Source: Photorhabdus sp. CRCIA-P01 (GTDB taxonomy: Bacteria; Pseudomonadota; Gammaproteobacteria; Enterobacterales; Enterobacteriaceae). From it: a stretch of DNA of 64,000 nt. The stretch lies in NCBI RefSeq assembly GCF_003545805.1, contig NZ_NMQR01000005.1, positions 161,749 through 225,748 of the forward strand. The letters run 5' to 3'. The position numbers and the translations under genes are program-made. Positions within the stretch are counted from its first letter, which is position 1, and each line of letters opens with the position of its first letter. The notes beneath the pieces are model-generated. The model did no database searches. It was not told where the DNA came from and saw only the letters and a list, made by a program, of their open reading frames with translations. Positions 55,994 to 64,000 of this stretch are shown here, one piece after another.

Positions 55994-56024
55994 AAACTGG
56001 CCTGCATTAAATGGAGGCCAGTTT
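55994..56024. terminator. Bidirectional terminator between ppiA and the YcgJ-like gene
   Basis: AAACTGGCCT at 55994-56003 pairs with AGGCCAGTTT at 56015-56024. T-rich 3' sides on both strands fit a shared terminator for two convergent genes. Confidence 0.7.
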
Positions 56025-56029
56025 CACAG

Positions 56030-56380
56030 TTATTCATACATCTTTTGGGTAAATTCTTTATTTACTTCGGTTCGTGGATAATATCTGTCTTTGTAGCATT
56101 TCTTCTCTTTACTCTCACAGTGTACGCCGTTACTTAAAGTGTAAGATGAAAAGTCGACATTTTTTCCATCACCAAACTCTTTTTTCAGGTGTTCTACCGC
56201 TTTTTTGCCTAAATATCTTTCGGTTAGTTTTAGCGATAGCCCTTGTTGATCAGAGCAATATTTTCCTTTTTTATCACAAACAACCCCTTTTTCCGGAAAG
56301 AAAATGTTGGCAGCTTTGTTAACAGCCAGCGTGGGGAAGGACAGTAAAAAAAGAGATGCTATAATCAGTTTTATCTTCAT
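56030..56380 (-). CDS. Fels-1/YcgJ-like small periplasmic protein
   Basis: 116 aa with a signal peptide (MKIKLIIASLFLLSFPTLA). The mature part has four cysteines in two GVxCDKKGKYC/GVHCESKEKKC-type segments and a QQGLSLKLTERYLGKKA stretch that fits the Fels-1 prophage/YcgJ family of secreted proteins. The role of that family is not known to me. The two cysteine pairs suggest disulphides made by DsbA. It is convergent with ppiA and divergent from pabA; no phage genes are nearby. Confidence 0.7.
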   Translation of the reverse strand: MKIKLIIASLFLLSFPTLAVNKAANIFFPEKGVVCDKKGKYCSDQQGLSLKLTERYLGKKAVEHLKKEFGDGKNVDFSSYTLSNGVHCESKEKKCYKDRYYPRTEVNKEFTQKMYE

Positions 56381-56623
56381 AACAATTACCTTTACTTATT
56401 GAATATCAAAATAGAGCACATGTTTTGTAGGGTATGAGAGTAAGTTGATTGAGGAAAAAACAGCCATTGATTTTGTTGTACTATGCTACAAATATTGATG
56501 TGCTATGATAGCCGCCCCGTTGTCGCGAGGCCGTTTTACCTGGAGCCAGTTGTGCAGGATAAACAAATTGCAGGAGTGGCAGGGCAACAAATACAGCGAT
56601 AAATATGAGTAGGATAGACTCCT

Positions 56624-57199
56624 ATGTTACTAATAATAGATAACTATGATTCTTTTACATATAACTTATATCAATATTTTTGTGAATTGGGTACAGATGT
56701 TTTAGTTAAGCGTAATGATGAATTGCAACTTGAAGATATTGAGAGATTGATGCCTACCCATTTGGTTATTTCCCCAGGCCCTTGTACCCCGAATGAAGCA
56801 GGCATTTCTCTGTCTGCGATTTCTCATTTTTCGGATAAGTTGCCGATTCTTGGTGTTTGTCTTGGACATCAGGCAATTGGGCAGGCGTTTGGTGCCAGCG
56901 TGGTAAAAGCCAGGGAAGTGATGCACGGAAAAACTTCTGCTATTCATCATAATCAGCAAGGTGTGTTCAAAGGGCTTAACCGGCCATTGACCGCGACTCG
57001 TTACCATTCATTGGTGATTGCCGCGGAGACATTACCGGCCTCATTTGAAGTCACCGCATGGAGCCAGCATAACGGCAACGTCGATGAAATTATGGGCATT
57101 CGTCATCGCACTCTACCACTGGAAGGTGTGCAGTTCCATCCTGAAAGTATTCTCAGTGAGCAAGGTCACCAGTTACTAAGCAACTTTCTGAGATATTAA
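56624..57199 (+). CDS. pabA: Aminodeoxychorismate synthase component II (glutamine amidotransferase)
   Basis: 191 aa (E. coli 187). A class-I glutamine amidotransferase supplying ammonia to PabB for p-aminobenzoate and folate synthesis. Nucleophile Cys in [11 protein letters not shown], and His and Glu in VQFHPES. The N-terminus [19 protein letters not shown] is typical. argD follows 122 bp later, as in other enterobacteria. TrpG is the close paralogue, but synteny favours PabA. Confidence 0.94.
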   Translation: MLLIIDNYDSFTYNLYQYFCELGTDVLVKRNDELQLEDIERLMPTHLVISPGPCTPNEAGISLSAISHFSDKLPILGVCLGHQAIGQAFGASVVKAREVMHGKTSAIHHNQQGVFKGLNRPLTATRYHSLVIAAETLPASFEVTAWSQHNGNVDEIMGIRHRTLPLEGVQFHPESILSEQGHQLLSNFLRY

Positions 57200-57306
57200 C
57201 AGATACCGATAATTTCTTCATTTATCCATCTTTTTCATTTGCCCATCTTTGATTTTTTATGCATATTCGGTGATTATGTTTTCACTTTTGAATGGCGTGT
57301 ATATAA

Positions 57307-58533
<1,227 letters not shown>

Positions 58534-58547
58534 TCAAGTATAAGAGA

Positions 58548-58573
58548 AATCAGCGCAGGATAATGCGCTGATT
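58548..58573. terminator. Hairpin between argD and crp
   Basis: Perfect 10-bp stem, AATCAGCGCA at 58548-58557 with TGCGCTGATT at 58564-58573, between two convergent genes. U tracts are weak on both sides; it probably acts on both transcripts. Confidence 0.6.
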
Positions 58574-58582
58574 AATCAGGAA

Positions 58583-59215
58583 TTAACGTGTACCGTAAAC
58601 AACAATTGTTTTGCCGTGTGCGGAGATCAAGTTTTGATCTTCTAGCATTTTCAGAATACGACCAACCGTTTCGCGGGAACAGCCAACAATCTGACCAATT
58701 TCCTGACGCGTGATTTTGATTTGCATCCCGTCCGGGTGGGTCATTGCATCGGGTTGTTTCGCCAGATTCAATAAAGTTTGGGCAATCCGGCCGGTAACAT
58801 CCAGGAAAGCCAGATTACCGACTTTCTCAGAAGTTGTTTGCAAACGGTTTGCCATTTGGGCAGATAAACGCATCAAAATATCCGGGTTTACCTGAATCAG
58901 TTGACGGAATTTTTTATAGGAGATTTCAGCCACTTCACAGGCGCTTTTGGCCCGAACCCAGGCTGTACGCTCTTGCCCCTCTTCAAATAATCCAAGTTCA
59001 CCAATGAAATCCCCCTGATTTAAATAGGAGAGGATCATCTCTTTGCCTTCTTCATCTTTAATCAAAACCGCAACAGAGCCTTTTACGATGTAGTAAAGCG
59101 TCTCTGCTTTTTCGCCTTGATGAATAAGCGTACTTTTAGATGGATATTTATGAATATGGCAGTGTGACAAAAACCATTCAAGAGTGGGGTCTGTTTGTGG
59201 CTTGCCGAGAACCAT
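58583..59215 (-). CDS. crp: cAMP receptor protein (catabolite activator)
   Basis: 210 aa from the ATG at 59215, matching E. coli CRP length; the frame opens three codons earlier. Nearly identical to E. coli CRP: cAMP-binding beta barrel ([18 protein letters not shown]), dimer helix and HTH ([19 protein letters not shown]). It is the global regulator of carbon use and also a repressor of Spot 42. Monocistronic. The upstream region 59216-59536 should hold its promoter; I could not place a CRP site with confidence. Confidence 0.98.
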   Translation of the reverse strand: MVLGKPQTDPTLEWFLSHCHIHKYPSKSTLIHQGEKAETLYYIVKGSVAVLIKDEEGKEMILSYLNQGDFIGELGLFEEGQERTAWVRAKSACEVAEISYKKFRQLIQVNPDILMRLSAQMANRLQTTSEKVGNLAFLDVTGRIAQTLLNLAKQPDAMTHPDGMQIKITRQEIGQIVGCSRETVGRILKMLEDQNLISAHGKTIVVYGTR

Positions 59216-59536
59216 TCGCTTCATCCTCTGTTGTTATCGCTGCCTAAATAACACGAGAATCTAAAAGCTTCTCGTCAGGCTGGCTTATAAAGACACTAGC
59301 TTAACATATTAGTTTGTTGAAAAACCGACAGGTGAGGGTTTTATATAGGTTATCTGAAATTTGAACCTTAGGGTATTGATCTTAACCTATATATACCTGG
59401 CCCGCTTCTGTTTTTAACACAGGAAAGGGCTTCTGTCTTGTCTTGTGTTGTTTCAGCATAATAAACCGCTCATTGGATTGCCAGTTTAATACTGAAAGAG
59501 TAGGCTTGGATGCAAAGAACGACTTAAGAGGTATTT

Positions 59537-59944
59537 ATGCAAGCGCGGGTAAAATGGGTTGAAGGATTGTCTCTTTTGGGGGAGTCATCTTCCGGTCATC
59601 AGATCATGATGGATGGTAATGCCGGCGATAAGGCACCGAGCCCAATGGAAATAGTATTAATGGCAGCCGGTGGTTGCAGTACGATTGATGTAGTTTCTAT
59701 TTTGCAGAAAGGCAGATATGACATAAGAGATTGTGAAGTAAAATTAACTTCCCGCCGTCGTGAAGAGACGCCACGCTTGTTTACTCATATTAATCTGCAT
59801 TTTATTGTTACGGGTAAGGATTTAATAGATAAAGCGGTGGAACGCGCAGTCATGCTTTCCGCGGAAAAATATTGCTCTGTTGCGTTGATGTTGGGGAAAT
59901 CAGTTGAAATTACCCACAGTTTTGAAGTTAAAGATATAGATTAA
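59537..59944 (+). CDS. yhfA: YhfA, OsmC-like family protein
   Basis: 135 aa, divergent from crp as in E. coli. Fits the OsmC/Ohr fold, whose members reduce organic peroxides with two cysteines: AAGGCSTIDVVSILQK supplies the first and EKYCSVALML the second. The role of YhfA is not established. AGAGG precedes the ATG. Confidence 0.92.
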   Translation: MQARVKWVEGLSLLGESSSGHQIMMDGNAGDKAPSPMEIVLMAAGGCSTIDVVSILQKGRYDIRDCEVKLTSRRREETPRLFTHINLHFIVTGKDLIDKAVERAVMLSAEKYCSVALMLGKSVEITHSFEVKDID

Positions 59945-60068
59945 GATATTATTTCTTGATTAAAAAATAACATCAGGTAACTAATATTTCAGTTACCTGC
60001 TTTTTTAACTGAATAATATAAGATACAAATTTAGCGACCAGATTTTCTAAATTTACCTCAGGCGCTGA

Positions 60069-60938
60069 TTAACAAATCTTTTCCCCTTCCAGTAATCGCT
60101 GTACCAATGGCGTCATAATTAATTCCATTGCCAGTCCCATTTTTCCACCGGGGACCACGATGGTATTAATGCTTGAAACGAATGAGCCTTGTAACATAGC
60201 TAACAAGTATGGGAAATCAATTTGAGTCAGATCACGGAAGCGGATGACAATAAAACTTTCATCCAGTGATGGAATGGCTTTGGCTGAGAATGGATTGGAT
60301 GTATCAACGGTAGGGACACGTTGGAAGTTGATATGTGTTCGCGAGAATTGTGGCGTAATGTAGTTAATATAATCATCCATAGAACGCACGACGGAATCCA
60401 TCACGGCTTCCTGCGAGTGTCCTCGTTCTCCGGTATCGCGGACAAGTTTCTGTATCCATTCAAGGTTGACAATCGGCACGACTCCCACTAGCAGATCAAC
60501 ATGACTGGCAACATTATGTTGTGGTGTGACAACGCCACCGTGCAGACCTTCATAAAACAGCACATCGGTTTGCTTGGGTAAAGATTCCCACGGCGTAAAT
60601 GTACCGGGGAGCTGGTTGTAAGGGACGGCATCGTCATAGGTATGAAGGTACCTCCGACAGCGGCCTTCCCCGGTTTCACCATAATCAATCATGGTTTTTT
60701 CCAGCATGCCAAAATCATTGGCTTCTGGCCCAAAATAACTGATATGTCTGCCTTGCTCTTTGGCTTTACGGATTGCGGCATCCATTTCAGGGCGGGTGTA
60801 ACGGTGGAAACTATCTCCTTCTATCTGCGCTGCACTGATGTTAAGTTGCTGGAAAATCTTACGAAAAGCTAAACTAGTGGTGGTTGTTCCGGCACCGCTG
60901 GAGCCGGTAATCGCAATAATCGGATGTTTGGCGGACAT
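60069..60938 (-). CDS. prkB: Putative phosphoribulokinase PrkB (YhfF neighbourhood)
   Basis: 289 aa. Sequence-related to Calvin-cycle phosphoribulokinase and uridine kinase: P-loop GSSGAGTTTTS near residue 12, EGDSFHRYTR, and ALIVxEGLH-like VLFYEGLHGG. Enterobacteria have no Calvin cycle and the natural substrate is unknown. It is the last gene of a yheT-yheU-prkB series on the minus strand, 20 bp after yheU, the conserved order. Confidence 0.93.
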   Translation of the reverse strand: MSAKHPIIAITGSSGAGTTTTSLAFRKIFQQLNISAAQIEGDSFHRYTRPEMDAAIRKAKEQGRHISYFGPEANDFGMLEKTMIDYGETGEGRCRRYLHTYDDAVPYNQLPGTFTPWESLPKQTDVLFYEGLHGGVVTPQHNVASHVDLLVGVVPIVNLEWIQKLVRDTGERGHSQEAVMDSVVRSMDDYINYITPQFSRTHINFQRVPTVDTSNPFSAKAIPSLDESFIVIRFRDLTQIDFPYLLAMLQGSFVSSINTIVVPGGKMGLAMELIMTPLVQRLLEGEKIC

Positions 60939-60958
60939 AAGCAGTAAACTCCATAATG

Positions 60959-61177
60959 TTAAGAATGGAACATTTCTTTTGGCATAATATTGATGCTCTC
61001 ATGCAGCTCGGACCACACCAGAATAACATCCCCCCGTTCCAACTGATGGCGTATGTCAGCGACTTTCTGCTCCAGCGATTTTTCATCTTCGCCATAGTCA
61101 GTTCCTTCCCGCAGGACAAAGCTCTCTATCAAATTTAGCAGAGTTTCTGGTTCCAGTTGTTGCCACGGAATAATCAT
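60959..61177 (-). CDS. yheU: YheU, small conserved protein
   Basis: 72 aa, the size of E. coli YheU, from the ATG at 61177 ([18 protein letters not shown]), which overlaps the yheT stop as ATGA. The longer frame is an artefact within yheT. The [18 protein letters not shown] segment is diagnostic (UPF0270). Function unknown; coupled to yheT and prkB. Confidence 0.93.
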   Translation of the reverse strand: MIIPWQQLEPETLLNLIESFVLREGTDYGEDEKSLEQKVADIRHQLERGDVILVWSELHESINIMPKEMFHS

Positions 61178-62154
61178 TGTGGTTGCTCCAGATAAGATGA
61201 CAGCCAATTTGGGATGCGTTGTTCCAGCCACATTTGTGGCTTCTTCAATGAACCACTAACAAAGCCGACATGTCCACCATATTCTGTCATTTGGTATTCA
61301 ATATTTTTGGGTAACATTTTGAGATCAGGGACAACTTCCGGTGCCATAAAGGGATCGTCTTTAGCATGGATAATCAGTAGTGGCACGGTAATATCAGGCA
61401 GACGCGGCAGAGCACTACACTGGCGGTAATAGTCCGCTGCATTTTTAAAACCGTGGATTTTTGCGGTCACAATTTCGTCAAATTCCCGAATATGTTTCAA
61501 TCTTTTTACCTGAGACAAATTAATGGGGAGTGAACCGGGGTAGCGTAACAATTTGCGGGTGGCATTACGTTTCAGGCTATTAAGTAAATAGCGTTCATAA
61601 ACCTGAGAAAATCCTTTTTCTATCCGCAGGGAACAGGCTTCTAGCATCAAAGGGGCGGAAACAATGACGGCAGCGTTGATCCGGGCATCTGTTTTTTCTT
61701 CTGCCAGATAGCAGGCCAGCATATTACCGCCGACTGAATAACCTACGGCTGAGGTGGGTGCATCACCGTAGGTCTGTTTTAACCAGTTCAGAAAATAACG
61801 GGCATCGCTTGTTTCGCCAGAATGGTAGAGACGTTTTTGGCGATTCGGTTCACCACTGCATCCACGGAAATGCATGACAACACCAAGCCAGCCTTTTTCT
61901 TGGCAGATATGCAGCAAACCGTGGGCATAAGGGCTGTGGAAACTGCCTTCCAGACCATGAAACAGGATCAGTCGTGGCTTGTGTGCTGCGGTGGCGGGAT
62001 CTTCACTCCACGCGAGGTCAACAAAATCGTTATCTGGTAAATCAAGTCGTTGCCAATATGGTTGCAGTTCAGGATACCGCCGCACCAGACGCGGGAGGAG
62101 TGTCTGCAAATGCGGATTACTGGCTCCGGTTAGAGGACGAAAGATATCAGTCAT
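61174..62154 (-). CDS. yheT: YheT, alpha/beta hydrolase
   Basis: 326 aa of the AB-hydrolase-4 (UPF0017) family. Oxyanion region [16 protein letters not shown], nucleophile Ser in GYSVGGNML, acid in HAKDDPFM and catalytic His in YGGHVGFV. Likely an esterase of unknown substrate in the cytoplasm. First gene of the yheT-yheU-prkB operon. Confidence 0.93.
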   Translation of the reverse strand: MTDIFRPLTGASNPHLQTLLPRLVRRYPELQPYWQRLDLPDNDFVDLAWSEDPATAAHKPRLILFHGLEGSFHSPYAHGLLHICQEKGWLGVVMHFRGCSGEPNRQKRLYHSGETSDARYFLNWLKQTYGDAPTSAVGYSVGGNMLACYLAEEKTDARINAAVIVSAPLMLEACSLRIEKGFSQVYERYLLNSLKRNATRKLLRYPGSLPINLSQVKRLKHIREFDEIVTAKIHGFKNAADYYRQCSALPRLPDITVPLLIIHAKDDPFMAPEVVPDLKMLPKNIEYQMTEYGGHVGFVSGSLKKPQMWLEQRIPNWLSSYLEQPQ

Positions 62155-62258
62155 AATGGTTTCGAGTTAAATTGATTAGTTATCTTGTATGGTGAATAAC
62201 ATACTGATATTTTCTGTGAAAGGGAAACGCCATTATTCAGGATGAAAGGTAACTCTTC

Positions 62259-62867
62259 ATGACAGCAAGCCTGATTTTTTCATTAACGATTTTTTTGTTT
62301 ATTTCTGCCATTACGCCGGGTCCAAACAACATGTTGCTGACTTCATCAGGCGCTAACTTTGGCTTTATCCGCTCTTTGGGGTTGCTCTTTGGCGTTGTTC
62401 TGGGCATGCAAACGATTTTATATCTGGCTGCTTTCGGAATAGCGGCATTGCTGTTGGTCTATCCTGCTATTCACACGGTTATGAAAATTGCAGGTAGCCT
62501 CTATTTGCTGTGGTTGGCATGGAAAACGGCAACCGCCAGTTACCGGCGTCTGGATGCCAAAGATAGCGCAGTGATCAAGCCGGTGCGGTGGTATCAAGGT
62601 TGGTTATTGCAGTTTTTGAATCCAAAAGCTTGGCTGATGGGATTGGGTGCGGTTGGCAGCTACAGTATTGCTGGTGATCATTACCTCTATTCCATCATCG
62701 TGATCAGTATCGCGGTGATGTTTATTAATTTCTTGTGCGGCATGGTGTGGGCGGGTTTTGGTTCATTGATTGGGACGTTACTCCGTAGTCGCAATGCCTG
62801 GTTTCTGTTCAATATCATGATGGGCATATTGACGGCAACCTGTGTGCCATTGATTTGGCTTGGGTAA
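62259..62867 (+). CDS. LysE/RhtB-family amino acid exporter
   Basis: 202 aa with about six hydrophobic segments. The N-terminal AITPGPNNMLLTSSGANFGF is the family signature, followed by GVVLGMQTILYLAAFG and LNPKAWLMGLG. Such proteins export amino acids such as lysine, threonine or cysteine; EamB/CysM-type homologues are also possible. It is divergent from yheT and convergent with murP. The substrate is not predictable. Confidence 0.9.
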   Translation: MTASLIFSLTIFLFISAITPGPNNMLLTSSGANFGFIRSLGLLFGVVLGMQTILYLAAFGIAALLLVYPAIHTVMKIAGSLYLLWLAWKTATASYRRLDAKDSAVIKPVRWYQGWLLQFLNPKAWLMGLGAVGSYSIAGDHYLYSIIVISIAVMFINFLCGMVWAGFGSLIGTLLRSRNAWFLFNIMMGILTATCVPLIWLG

Positions 62868-62907
62868 TTCATCCGTAAATGGCATTTTGGTTATAAAGAA
62901 TATCTAT

Positions 62908-64000
62908 TCATGCTTTTTGACTTTGGGCATCGGCGTTAAGCGTCTCTATCTTTTTACTCCCGAAGATCAGGGTCAGCACGAAGCCACTGATATAAGCAAC
63001 CATCAGCCCGGCAGCATACACTGCCATTCCGACAAAAATACCGTTGTTTGAGGTCATCAGTGGCAGTGCTACCAATCCAGAGGGACCAAAAACCGTATTC
63101 AACCCAACAGGTAATCCCAAATAAGCCACCAAACCGATAAAGAAACCCCCAGCGGCACCGCCCAAACAGGCGGTGATAAAGGGTTTAATCCGTGGAAGTG
63201 TGACGCCGTAAATCAAAGGTTCACCGATGCCGAGAAAGCCTGGAATAATGGCACCTTTTATCTGCGTGCGTAGCAGAGAGTCTTTTTCCGCTTTGACATA
63301 CAGTGCCAGCGCTGCGCCAACTTGTCCTCCGCCCGCCATTGCAAGGATTGGGAACAGAGAATTAAAGCCTTGTGCGTCCATTAGTGCGAAATAGACGGGC
63401 ACAAACCCTTGGTGAACACCAAACATAACAGCGAGTAAAAATAGCCCTGCCAATACCGCAGTGCCAAAAGGATTGCCGTTAAGGTGAAGGAATAACCATG
63501 ACATACCGCTAAACAGATAACTCCCCAGTGGCATGATGAGGATAAAGGTAATGGCCCCCATGATTAGTAGGGTAATAGTCGAGGTGAGGATCATATCCAG
63601 ATTGTCTGGAATGATCTTACGAACTTGTCGTTCTACCCATGCTCCCAGAATAGCGGCGATAAGAATGCCGATAATATTACCGTGTGGATCGATGCTATAA
63701 CCAAAGAAAGTAGAAATACCGGAATAAAAACCGCTGGTGGCGTCTGGGTTATAACTGAGTACAAACAGAGAGGCGATAATGGCGCCATTTATTCCTGATC
63801 CACCAAAGGCTTTTTGCGCGTTATAACCAATCAGAATACTCAGAAAGCTGAACATGCCTTTACTGAAAACTTTCATATAGCCGATGATTTCAACCAAAAC
63901 AGCATTAGGGTGCTCAACACCCTGAATGGCTATCTGTTCAAGTAAAGTGGCAAAGCCGAGAAGTAGACCAACGGCAATAAAACCGGGGATCAATGGAGTA
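62908..64000 (-). CDS. murP: N-acetylmuramic acid PTS permease MurP (3' part, runs off the window)
   Basis: The IIC domain of a glucose-superfamily PTS transporter. The frame is open to the window edge, so the start and the IIB domain lie beyond 64000. [27 protein letters not shown], the [18 protein letters not shown] signature and the [13 protein letters not shown] end match MurP best among PTS permeases. MurP imports and phosphorylates MurNAc, and the partner etherase MurQ should be upstream. Assignment as MurP and not another beta-glucoside-type IIC is likely but rests on the C-terminal similarity. Confidence 0.85.
   Translation of the reverse strand, partial: TPLIPGFIAVGLLLGFATLLEQIAIQGVEHPNAVLVEIIGYMKVFSKGMFSFLSILIGYNAQKAFGGSGINGAIIASLFVLSYNPDATSGFYSGISTFFGYSIDPHGNIIGILIAAILGAWVERQVRKIIPDNLDMILTSTITLLIMGAITFILIMPLGSYLFSGMSWLFLHLNGNPFGTAVLAGLFLLAVMFGVHQGFVPVYFALMDAQGFNSLFPILAMAGGGQVGAALALYVKAEKDSLLRTQIKGAIIPGFLGIGEPLIYGVTLPRIKPFITACLGGAAGGFFIGLVAYLGLPVGLNTVFGPSGLVALPLMTSNNGIFVGMAVYAAGLMVAYISGFVLTLIFGSKKIETLNADAQSQKA

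Overview
The window looks like chromosomal DNA from Photorhabdus (Morganellaceae, Enterobacterales). The housekeeping genes read as close relatives of E. coli genes. They are interleaved with Photorhabdus-type accessory genes: a cyclodipeptide synthase (CDPS) of the kind described as Plu0297 in P. luminescens, a PixA-type inclusion protein, two-partner secretion, an SdiA-like LuxR solo, an orphan T6SS effector locus and ERIC repeats. Genus assignment is inference from gene content; no rRNA or tRNA gene was recognised.

Layout. 1-960: decayed mobile-element DNA with a transposase fragment. 964-6457: first CDPS locus, with an NYH-type CDPS, a CypX-like P450 and an AS3MT/ArsM-like methyltransferase on the minus strand, and a divergent EamA transporter ending in an ERIC element. 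7328-12992: dppABCDF dipeptide importer. 13143-19438: second, more divergent CDPS locus, with a 21-bp-period direct repeat (candidate AraC-type operator), a 2OG-Fe(II) oxygenase, an XYP-type CDPS-like enzyme, an MFS exporter, an OPT-family transporter and an AraC regulator. This is the best candidate for an undescribed system. 19986-23661: a yhjK/hmsP remnant lacking GGDEF-EAL, yhjJ, a tautomerase and yhjD. 23890-26891: truncated hcp, small exported protein, putative T6SS effector and putative immunity protein. 27139-33298: TpsB-TpsA two-partner secretion. 33967-38021: PixA-like protein, ERIC element, SdiA-like regulator, decayed malX and intact malY. 38583-40891: rlmJ and gor. 41894-45223: an AAA ATPase plus subtilisin-like protease pair matching the IetAS defence system. 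45905-50485: Tat-exported cytosine-deaminase-like amidohydrolase, mobBA, ERIC element, yihD remnant, srkA and dsbA. 50892-55053: polA, a frameshifted small ORF, Spot 42 RNA and engB. 55361-64000: ppiA, a Fels-1/YcgJ-like protein, pabA, argD, crp, yhfA, prkB, yheU, yheT, a LysE/RhtB exporter and murP running off the window.

How genes work together. Two tRNA-dependent dipeptide-making loci flank the dipeptide importer. The first pairs a CDPS with a P450 of the YvmC-CypX type, predicting a pulcherriminic-acid-like product. The second has its own tailoring oxygenase, two transport systems and a regulator. Several conserved enterobacterial genes have decayed in place (yhjK, malX, yihD), consistent with loss of c-di-GMP signalling and of a sugar PTS. 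Accessory inserts sit between conserved blocks.
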